This document shows positions 22,356 through 32,500 of a stretch of DNA of 64,000 nucleotides, piece after piece. The notes below the pieces were generated by a model. It worked only from the letters and a program-made list of their open reading frames with translations. It did not search any database and was not told the origin of the DNA. The position numbers and the translations under genes were made by a program. This stretch comes from Pachyseris speciosa (lineage: Eukaryota > Cnidaria > Anthozoa > Scleractinia > Pachyseridae), in NCBI GenBank assembly GCA_016490735.1, contig JAEMWC010000035.1, forward strand, positions 616,001 through 680,000. The letters run 5' to 3'. Each line of letters begins with the position of its first letter. Positions within the stretch are counted from its first letter, which is position 1.

Positions 22356-22505
22356 TCAGTCAAGCAAACTTGAGGAATTTCCCCAGGGGGTAGGAGAATC
22401 TTGCAAGGCAAAGTCCCCTGAGTGAGGTGTCTCTTGCAGAAAATCTCCCTGACTTCCTTTACAAACTGGTGAAATCTCCCACCCGCTAACATTTGATCGT
22501 AAAAC
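22356..22505 (-). mobile_element. Truncated reverse copy of the P450-intron-1 MITE
   Basis: CAAACTTGAGGAATTT, GGGGGTAGGAGAATCTTGCA and AGTCCCCTGAGTGAGGTG are, in reverse complement, the interior of the element at 16,210-16,568. Only part of the interior is kept. Confidence 0.6.
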
Positions 22506-25500
22506 AGTCTCAATTACACTCAATTATACTCACAATTATAGTATTGGAGAAAATAATCATGCCAAAATACTGCTCAGTAGCTTTCATTTGAATGGTCACA
22601 CTTTCGGATTTCATCCACAGACTCAAAAGTTAGAACCACCTTGTACAGCATAATAAACAGCACCACAGGAAAGTACTTCTCAGTATAGTAGCTTTCATTT
22701 GAATGGTCATTCCGGCCTCTTTCGGGTTGCCTCTGCCGATAGCTTTGTTCCCACCTTACGCTCTTTTAAAGACGAGGACGCCAACGGCAACGGCAACGGG
22801 AACGGCAACGAGAACGCCACAAAACGACAATCGCTCTGCACGTACGTTTTACATTTTGGTTGTTTTCTTAGTCGTCCTGGATAAAACAACAATGTGACGT
22901 GACCAAAGTTTAGGTTTTGTGCAGAACTGTAGCTTATGACCCCTATCAAGGTGAACTATTCTTGGCTTTTTCTCAACTTCAACGCCGTTTTTACAGATTT
23001 AGCTTCAGGATAGTTCGTCAACATATTAGAAGTTTAAAAAAAAAAAAAACAAGTTGGGAAAATTGCGAAACAATAACGGGAAGTTACATTTTGAAATGAC
23101 ATTTTCATTGCCGTCCTCTCCAGTGAGAGACACGCGGCCACTCGCCCGCGACCTTATAATCACGTCACCTTAAACGGGTTCACGTGAATTAGTTTCCGCT
23201 TTCAGATTCAGACGTTTAGCTACTTAAATCGCTTGCGTCTGTAGCAGGTCTGAAGGTGTAGTTGCGTTAATTTATTGCCATCACTTGCCTGTGGATACAA
23301 AGCAGTCGAGTGTTTAAAACTCTTTTTCGCTTTGCTGTGAGGATACGAGAAAAGAACGCATTTTCTGTAGTCTTTACTACAAACTTCAGCGGCCTGGCAC
23401 GATTGAATCACAGGTACGTACAACTGTGAGTTTCAACTTGATTGTGATATTTGTCATGTAAATCCTTTCGATTGAAGCTAATGCTCGATTGCCAATCCCA
23501 GCAAATTATTTTTTGTCTCTGAAAGTAGGTTTAATGTAGCCTAATATAAGTTATGCAGCATGCGATCTGGGAGATTTGGAACATTCTCGGGGAGTCTACG
23601 GATATTGTTTGTTTCTGAGGTTTCTGTTTAAACAGCTTCTCAATCCGACTCACTGAAGAGATCAAATTTCATTGACGTACAATTTTGCATAAAAGTCTCC
23701 TTGAAAAGCGCTTTCTGTCGGCTAAGAATTGTTTCCTTATTTCTGTTGATCTTATTTTAATCTCTTAACAACATTTGATTGCTATTTTGGAATGAAATGC
23801 CTCACGAAAATTTATGCAAAATTGAAAACACATTCCTGACACAAGGGAAAGTCCCGGGGAAATTACCCAAAATTACACAGATTGCGATCACACAGAATGG
23901 ATTGAACAGTTTTTGAAATCCATCGGTTCATCACAAAGGTCATCCTCTTCATAGATCTTGATAGATGTGTTGATGAGAGAATACAAATGAGAGTTGTTTA
24001 CGACGTATCGCCGAGTGTTGATTGCTGGAAGCATAAAAAACAAATAACATAATAATGTGGGACAAAATCAAATGGTCTTTTTATGAAGCTATTCCGCCTT
24101 TTCTGCACAAAATTGGTTGAAACTCTCGACATCCACTGACAAAATCGTCCTTAAACAACAACGAAATATGCACCTCAAAATATTTTTACTGCGTGCTTTG
24201 TAATGTCAATTGGCTCTCATTAATCTTTATTTAGAGTTTAGCTTATTTCCTGGTGATCTTATAGCGTAATCAAGATAGTGTGACTTTCTGTCAGCGTTTA
24301 TTTTACGACAAGCCTGGACGGATTTATTACGATAATCAGCACATGTGCCATTTGCTTCGTGTAGAACGCCCGAGGTTAAAAAAGGCGTCCGTTCTTCTTT
24401 GAGTTTCATCCACAAAGCTCACTTCCGGCGTTTCTGCGCAAGCGCTAAAAAACAGACACGGAGAACAACCTCGTACCCGGGTCTTCGTTTCCCTTGACTA
24501 CCGGTCGGGAAACGAGCGACTCTGGAAAGATCCGATTTGAAAGTCCGAAAATATCGGACTTCCGGCTGAACTGCGCATGCCTAGGCTTCAGAGAGTTTGT
24601 AAGAGTTCTGTTTTACTTCCGTTTATTTGAATTGTTTGAAAAAGCCAATCAGAATCGTCAACCTATCGGATCTTTCGAGAGTCTCTCGTTTCGTCAAGTC
24701 CGCGCAGTACGGAGCGAAGACTGGAGGGACCAGAATGACACGGAAAAAGGTTGGGAGAAAGGTCGCAAGGATCACATTACGCGTCAGTTGTTTTTGAAGT
24801 TATGTAAATTTCTCAAAACAACAAGAATGCCGCCTGTTGGATTATTCGCCGATTCACCTTTTGTTTTTGAGGTCTGAACAGCTAATAAGTTAATAGAAGT
24901 ACCGGTATCTATACCAATGTTTGCAATTTAGAAGCCTCGAAGGGTTTGCTGAGCGAAGGTCAAGATGTTTGCAACGCGGGCTAAAAATTTTTGCCAAGTC
25001 GGCTCTTTAAGTGTGTCCAAAATACCAGGAAAATGTAAACAGGACAGGAGAACAGCGAATTCCACGTTCGAAATTTACGCTTTGTTTATTGGATCGCCAT
25101 GAAAGCACAATTTTTTCTCCATAAAATGGAAAGAAGAACCGAAAGTTGTTTCTAGCATTAATATGACAAAGTTATAAATTTTTGAGAATCAGATAATTTT
25201 GCCGTCTCATAGCGCTCTTTTCATGGCTTATTAAAATCTCGTTCAAAAGTTAATATGGGAAAAAGTAAATATGAAAATTTTGCTGTCCATTTTTCATTTT
25301 TCCTACAATGTGTATAGTTTAAAAAGCATGCAGCACCGAAAATGATTTCGAATTTCTCTTTCAAAGGCGAGTTCAAAATCTTTGCGTGTCACCAAGTCCA
25401 CTCTTAAAGGGTGTCGAAATTGGCATAAGTAAACAAGAGGAATTGCGAATTGCCGCGCTCGAAATTTTCGCTTTGTTTATCAAATAAGTGAATCGACAAC

Positions 25501-25600
25501 TATTTTCCTATAACATGGGCAATTTCAGCTTTAAGAGGAAGTAAAAATATGTTTCTAGCGTTAATATAGATAAAGTTATCAATTTTAGAGCGAAAAAGCC
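22506..25600. other. Unique spacer, no gene seen
   Basis: About 3.1 kb without a supported gene. A short (ACGGCA)n-like run lies at 22,784-22,815. The 127-aa frame at 24,494-24,877 (+) has no recognisable domain. It could be exon or repeat; I leave it uncalled. Confidence 0.35.
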
Positions 25601-25772
25601 TTTTTTCAGGCTTTATTTTCACTACTGATTAAGTAGTGTTCATAACTGCGATGATCAGTCACATATTTAATCATTAATCCGCAGTTCAAATATATGATTT
25701 TCATATATTCATTCTCATATATTCACCACTCACGGGTTTATAACAAACCAACAAAACGGCTAGCTCCCAGGT

Positions 25773-25844
25773 GGCTTATTAGCTCAGTCGGTAGAGCGCT
25801 GCACAGGTATCGCAGAGGTCGTGGGTTCGAATCCCGTACAAGCC
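25773..25844 (+). tRNA. tRNA-like sequence 1 (anticodon loop CAGGTAT)
   Basis: A 72-nt block with a tRNA-type D arm (GCTCAGTCGGTAGAGC), a GGTTCGAATCC T-loop region and acceptor arms GGCTTAT/ACAAGCC (one A-C mismatch). The anticodon arm CTGCA/CGCAG has an A-C mismatch, and the 7-nt loop CAGGTAT puts A where the invariant U33 belongs; positions 34-36 would read GGT. A T-run follows directly (25,845-25,854), like a Pol III terminator. Internal A and B boxes are present. Either a tRNA-derived pseudogene or an aberrant tRNA. Confidence 0.4.
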
Positions 25845-26019
25845 TTTTTTTTTTAGGCGTTATTTTCACGTCTGATTAAGTAATGTTTATAACTGCGATG
25901 ATTGGTCACATATTTAATCATTAATCCGCAAATCAAATATATAATTTTCATATATTCACTCTCATACATTCACCACTCACGGGTATATAACGAACCAAAG
26001 AAAGGACCATTTCCCAGAT

Positions 26020-26091
26020 GGCTTGTTAGTTCAGTCGGTAGAGCGCTGCACCGTTATCGCAGAGGTCGTGGGTTCGAATCTCGGACAAGCC
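26020..26091 (+). tRNA. tRNA-like sequence 2 (anticodon loop CCGTTAT)
   Basis: Same 72-nt layout. The acceptor stem GGCTTGT/ACAAGCC pairs perfectly. The anticodon loop CCGTTAT would give GTT at 34-36 but has C at position 33 and an A-C mismatch closing the loop. The T-stem GTGGG/CTCGG is poorer than in unit 1. The following T-run is interrupted (GAATTTTC). Confidence 0.38.
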
Positions 26092-26271
26092 TGAATTTTC
26101 TTTTTCAGGCTTTATTTTCACTTTTGATTAAGACATGTTTATAACTGCGATGATCGGTCACATATTTAATCATTAATCCGCAAATCAAATATATGATTTT
26201 CATATATTCACTCTCATACATTCACCACTTACGGGTATATAACGAACCAAAGAAACGACCATCTCCCAGAT

Positions 26272-26343
26272 GGCTTGTTAGCTCAGTCGGTAGAGCGCTG
26301 CACCGTTATCGCAGAGGTCGTGGGTTCGAATCTCGGACAAGCC
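26272..26343 (+). tRNA. tRNA-like sequence 3 (anticodon loop CCGTTAT)
   Basis: Nearly identical to sequence 2, with GCTCAG (canonical) in the D arm where sequence 2 has GTTCAG. Followed by GAATTTTTTT, an acceptable Pol III terminator. The same non-canonical anticodon loop argues that the three share a recent tRNA-like ancestor rather than being independent functional tRNA genes. Confidence 0.4.
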
Positions 26344-26812
26344 TGAATTTTTTTCAGGCTTTATTTTATTTTCACTACTGATTAAGTTGTGTTCATAACT
26401 TTGATGATCAGTCACATATTTGATCATTAATCCGCAGTTCAAATATATGATTTTCATATACCCATTCTCAATTTAAGGGAGTAAAGTAACTTTGCGGGCT
26501 CATAGCGCTGATTTCATCGGCTTCGGAAGTGCAACTTATTAAAACCTCGTTCAACGTTTGCTAGTAAATATGGCATTTGGATGTCCATTTTTCATCTGTC
26601 CCATAATGAATACAGTATACAGTTTGAATTTTGTTTTCAAAGTCGAGTCAAAATTTTAGCGTGTCACCTAGACTCTTAAGGCCGCGCAGGACACTTAATT
26701 AATTTTATTGTGTGTATTTATTTATTACTCGGGATACTGTAAGTATACCGAGTTATAAAATGTGTTAGATTTCAGTCTTTATTTTTTCCTGTGCAGGAAA
26801 ATGCACAAAACA

Positions 26813-26915
26813 ATTAGGTGGCGGTGTTTTGATTGGACAATGCACAATACAAGGCACGTGTCGGTGTTTTCATTGGCCAATGCACACTAGAAGGCACATC
26901 GCGGTGTTTCATCGT
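26813..26915. repeat. 40-bp tandem repeat with CCAAT and E-box words
   Basis: CGGTGTTTT recurs at 26,822, 26,862 and (as CGGTGTTTC) 26,902. Units contain ATTGG (reverse CCAAT), AATGCACA, and in one unit CACGTG. Nothing downstream is recognisably a gene. Confidence 0.5.
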
Positions 26916-28210
26916 AATTCAAAGTGCAAAGTATTGCATCATTATTGCACCATCAAGAGCCTTGAGCTACGTGTCTCATAAATCTCTTTCTGTTCAGCCT
27001 TAGCTTTGTGGTGCACTGTCTTGCTTGGATTACTGAGGATGTTGCGATAGTTTTGGAAAATCAAAAAGCGTGCGTCTGGCTTCTGCGGCACAAAAGTATC
27101 CCGAGTAAACGCTTATAGAGCGTCTTGTTTATTTATTTATAGAGTATGTACGAACCGTGCGAAAGATTCCGAAAATGCACAGAATATTCATGAGAAGAGT
27201 TCTTACATTCTATTTTTTTTTTTCAAATTTTATTCAATACATCGTGTGTTCGGTGTATTGCAAAAAATATGCCATGTTCTAAACGAGTAAGGGCCTGGGA
27301 ACGAATCCAAACTTCATTGAAAATCAATGGCATTAAACTAAATCTATTCTCATATGAAAGGACCTCTCAAAATAAGTTCTTTCAGCAAGTTTGACTATTT
27401 TTGGTCGAAAAGTCGCCAGTTAACATGCATTTAGATCTTAAAAAAATCCCATACAAATGTCTCTATTTCGGAAAGTGTGTCCCTGCAAACCATACAAAGT
27501 CTCTAATTTTCATAATTTTCAAAAGCTTTTGTTTCAGCTCCAATTCAACTGAACAGCGTCAAAGTTGGTACGGTTACCATTTTTGAGATGCCCTTTCATG
27601 TAGTATCAACAATTTTTTTCCAATTGATAAATTTTAAAACTCATTCCCAGGCCCTCACTCGTTTAGACATGGCCAATTGCACGACCTTAAAGCGTGTCCA
27701 AATTAGCATTTGTAAACAAGAGAATTAGCAAATTGCCGCGTTCGAAACGGTTCGCTTTGTCAGATGACTGCAACCACAATTATTTTTTACCATTAACTGG
27801 ACCGAAAATTTTGTTACTATAATTATTATACATAAAGTTATGGAATTAACAGCCACGTAATTTTGCGGTCTCAAACGACTCTTTTTCTGTTGTTATGCCT
27901 AGTATAAACTTCATCATAATATTGCAACCGTGTAGGTGAATGAATGCCTCTTAGAAGGCCGAGTGAAGGCCAAAATGGCCTCTTGTTTTGATGTTTACGT
28001 GACTCAGACAAATTATAGCATTCGTAGCTGTCAACGAACCGCGAATGGAGTGCGGTCGTGTTGGTTTGGAGAGGAATCTGGTATTTTAAGTACCATCAGC
28101 CGTCAAGGGTTATTGACTAATTTCATGATTGACTAATTTATTTATCGACCAATTTCTCGATTATCAGATGGTCATAAATAAGCAACAGTCACTCAAAAGT
28201 TTTACTCTTT
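26916..28210. other. Spacer before copy B, no gene seen
   Basis: AT-rich unique sequence ending at the left boundary of copy B. No supported ORF or element. Confidence 0.4.
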
Positions 28211-28378
28211 TGAAGGTAGAATCGAAATGAGATTTGTTCGATAGGCTTGCGGGTAATGAAGTTCTATAATTATACACAGGGGAAAAAACCTGATACCCTT
28301 CTAGCTTAATTTATAAATTATAATTTTATTGACGAACTTTTTCCAAGACATCAAAGAAAGTAATAATTCATGTTCTAC

Positions 28379-29302
28379 TCATGCAAATTGTCGTTCTCAT
28401 TACAATCATTGTCACTGACATTGTCATTGACACTGTCACTGTCATTGTCTTTGTCACTGTCACTGTCATTATTCCTGTCATTGTCACTGTCACTGTCACT
28501 ATCAGTGTCACTGTCATTATTCCTGTCATTGACGCCGTCACTATCAGTGTCAATGTCACTGTCATTGTCACTGTCACTGTCATTGCTACTGTCATGACAA
28601 TGTCAATGTCTTTGTCACTATCCCTGTCACTTTCATTGTCTTTGTCACCGTCACTATCATTCTATTTGTCACTTTCACTGACATTGTCCTTGTCTCTGTC
28701 ACTGTCATTGTCACTGTCACTGTCACTGTCATTGCCCTTGTCACTGTCACTGTCACTATCATTGTCTTTGTAACTGTCACTATTCCTATCATTGTCACTG
28801 TCAGTGTTACTGTCATTGTTACTGTTGCTATCACTATCACTGTCATTGTCATTGTCACTGTTGCTGTTACAGTCACTGTCTTTGTCACTGTCATTGTCTT
28901 TGTCACTGTCAATATCACTGTCACAGTCACTGTCATGACACTATCATTGTCATTGTCATTGTCACTGTCACTGTTGCTGTTACAGTCACTGTAATTGTCG
29001 CTGTCATTGTCTTTGTCACTGTCAATATCACTATCACAGACGTTGTCATGACACTATCATTGTCATTGTCACTGTCACAGTCACTGTCATGACGTACATT
29101 GTCAGTGTCATTGTTTATTTCTTTGTGGCTGTCACTGTGACAGTCACTGTCATGACACTGTCATTGTCACTGTCATTGTCTTTGTCACTGCCACAATCAG
29201 TATCACAGTCATTGTTATGACACTGTCATTGTCATTGTCACTGTCTTTGTCACGGTCACAGTTACTGTTATGACACTGTCATTGTCTTCGTAACTCTCAC
29301 TT
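28379..29302. repeat. CACTGT/CATTGT satellite upstream of NLR gene B
   Basis: Same 6-bp-word satellite as at 168-946, about 140 bp longer, ending about 200 bp before the ATG. Frames within it are repeat artefacts. Confidence 0.9.
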
Positions 29303-29503
29303 CTGGAGTATATATATAACTAAGTTCATGAGCGTAAGATTTTAGTCAAAGCATTTTTTTCTTTATAACAAAAACAATAATCCAAACTGAGATTTGCAGG
29401 GCTACTTGTTTTTTTAGTATCGGAATTTAGTCACGATCCCTTGTTACCAATTCTTTCAAAGGTCTTTTAAAACTGAGGACTTTCTCTTACAGCGTCTTGC
29501 GTG

Positions 29504-32500
29504 ATGGAGTATACACCTGAACAATTAAACTACTTTCGAATCTGTTATGTTGCGTTCAACTTAGTTCCGGTAGGACTGCGACAGATCTTTAAACAAGAAT
29601 GGGATTTCCTTTACATGACCACTTTAAGTGGAGAATGGAAAGATATGCCACAAAATGGCCAAGACTTCTACAAGAAAGAATCTGGAAAGAGTCGCAAGAA
29701 GAATGCGCGATATCTGGCGACAATACAGAACGGTGACACGTCTGAGTGGGATTGTAGCTGTTTGTTTTTTGCTATCCTGTACTCAGATAGCATTGGCACC
29801 ACCCTCAGTCCAGCCGTCAGAGCAGCTATAGATGATGTTCGCCAAGTGCGTAACGATATTGCTCATATTAACGAGATTGAGCTAAGTGATGCCGAATTCC
29901 AAACTTATGCAGGAAGAATATCGACGGACTTTTCATCTTTGGGTCTCTCTGTTAAGGAGATCGTAGACGTTAAGAAGCAGAAAAGTTTTCCAACGATGGA
30001 AGTCGAAAGCTTGAAGAAAGAAGTTCTTAACCTCAAAAGTGAGTTGGACCAGACAAAATCTGACTTATTCCAAACCACATCTGACTGGAATCAAACCAAA
30101 TCGGACTTGATCCAAAGCAAGTCTCACTTGGATGAGACAAAATCCATCTTGGATCAAACACAATCCGACCTAGAAGCAACAACAAAGAAGCTCGTGAGCA
30201 CACAAGCGGATTTGTGTTCCGCAATAGAAGAAAATGAGACTCTTACACAGGAGTTAAATTTCAAGTTGCAGCCATTTTGTTTTCTGACACTAAAGCCACC
30301 GCATGAACTTATCCGACGTTCCAGTGACATTGAAAGATTGTCAAACAAAATGCAGGAACTTCGGAACAGCACTAAAGGAGAAGTCAGTACTATCTACTTG
30401 TCCGGAAATCCTGGATGTGGCAAAAGTCAGCTTGCCCGTCAACTTGGATCCGATTTCTTTTCAGATAATGCCGACGAAATGAGGTTTGTTGCAACACTGA
30501 ATGCAGAAAGTGTTGAGACACTCGCAGAGTCTTATCTTAACCTCGGTAAAAACCTGGGGCTTCCAGAATATCCCTTGACCAAGCTGGAAACTTCAAACAC
30601 GGAGAAGCCTGTTGAAACAATTCAACACGTCCAACGTTTCATTTTGCCAATGGTTCGACAATTCTCGAAGTGGCTTATTATAGCAGATAATGTTGTCGAC
30701 TTAACCGCAGTCCGCAAATTCTTGCCTCAAACTGGTAGCGAGGAATGGGGCAATGGTCAAGTATTGGTCACTACTCAAGATAGCTCAATAGTTCCCAAGA
30801 ATGTGGCTTACACCTACCATGAATCGTTCAGTCGAGGAATGCTAGCAGATGACGCAGTCGAACTGTTGGAAAAAGTATCGGAAATCTCTAGCGGGGAAGA
30901 AACAGCAAATGTTGCTAAGGTTCTCGATTACCAGCCTCTGGCGTTAGCAGCTGCCGCCTACTACGTGCGAACTATTGTGGCAAGTGGTTCTCCAGATTAT
31001 AACTGGTCAATGTACTTGGAAGTTTTAAGACGTAGCCAGCGAGAAGCCACTGAAAATGTTCTTGCGCGTAAGAGTTCAGCTTATCCAAAAACAACCACGA
31101 CCTCCGTAAAAATGGCCTTAGAACGAGCGGCTAAAACTGATGTTGTGCTTTTTCAGGCATTTCAGTTCTTTGCATTGTGTGCTGCTGAGGAACTCCCACT
31201 TGGTGCTGTTGTACAGTTTGTTAAAGTTAGAGTAACGGATCAACCAGAAGAACTGATTAAAGCAAACATTTTGAACTCTTCTCTAATTCTTGTCTCATCT
31301 GAAGAAGACCAACCTCAATATTTAGGGCTGCATAACATTGTCCATGAACGGCTACAACAAGACGTCGTGATTTGTCAACCGGAATTGGATAAAAACCGGA
31401 ACATAGCAGAAGCAGTCAAAATTTTTAAAACGTTACTTGATTCAAGTCGCGACAATGGTGCAATAATGAAGAAACTGACTTCACACTCGAAATCTGTCCT
31501 TGAGCACATGACGTCAAATTTCTCCTCACCCATAACGGAGTTTATAAAGGAGTCTGCGCTTTTCTTAACTGTTGACGAAGTTGTTGACTGGCTAGGCTCC
31601 TTCTGTGACGCTTGTATCGATCTGTGCGATGTTTCGCTAGCAAAATACGTTGCAGAGCTAGCATGTAGCTTACAAGATAGCATAAGTACAGAAACTTCAC
31701 TGAAAGGAAAGATTTTCAGGACAATGGGAGAAGTTTACCGTTTCCTTGGAGAGTATAATCAAGCCAAAGAATTCCACGAAAAGGCGTTGATGATCAGGAA
31801 AAAGATTTTCGGTGAAGAACATTGTGATGTAGCTCAAAGCTATAACAAACTAGGAGCGGTGCACTGTCATATTAAAGAATATAATCAAGCCAAAGAATTC
31901 TACGAAAAGGCGTTAATGATCCAGAAAAAAATTTTAGGTGAAGAACACCGAGATGTAGCTCAAAGCTTTAACAATCTTGGATGCCTGTACAATGAGATTA
32001 AAGAATATAATCAAGCGAAAGAATTCCACGAAAAGGCGTTGATGATCAGGAAAAAGATTTTCAGTGAAGAACATCGTGATGTAGCTCAAAGCTATTACAA
32101 CCTTGGATGCGTGTACAATGGCATTAAAGAATATAATCAAGCCAAAGAATTCTTCGAAAAGGCGTTGATGATCCAGAAAACGATTTTCGGTGAAGAACAT
32201 CGTGATCTAGCGCAAAGCTATAACATCCTTGGAATCGTGTACAGTTGTATTAAAGAGTATAATCAAGCCAAAGAATTCCAAGAAAAGGCGTTGGTGATCA
32301 GGAAAAAGATTTTCGGTGAAGAACATCGTGATGTAGCTCAAAGCTATGACAACCTTGGATGCGTGTACAATGACATTAAAGAATATAATCAAGCCAAAGA
32401 ATTCCACGAAAAGGCGTTGATGATCCGGAAAACGATTTTCGGTGAAGAACATTGTGATGTAGCTCATAGCTATAACAACCTTGGATGCGTGTACAATGAC

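Larger units (their letters stand above)
25605..26470 (+). repeat. Tandem array of ~250-bp units each holding a tRNA-like sequence
   Basis: A unit beginning CAGGCTTTATTTTCACT and running through GATGATCAGTCACATATTTA, ATTAATCCGCAGTTCAAATA and ATTCACCACTCACGGG to a tRNA-like block recurs at spacings of 247 and 252 bp. There are three full units and a partial fourth after the last block. The units differ by a few substitutions. Confidence 0.88.

Noticed and set aside
24494..24877. 127-aa plus-strand frame in the unique spacer
   Set aside because: No recognisable domain or splice context; codon pattern not convincing by eye.
25694..26381. Short frames reading ..SSVGRALHRYRRGRGFESR..
   Set aside because: This peptide is the familiar translation of a tRNA-like sequence, not a protein.
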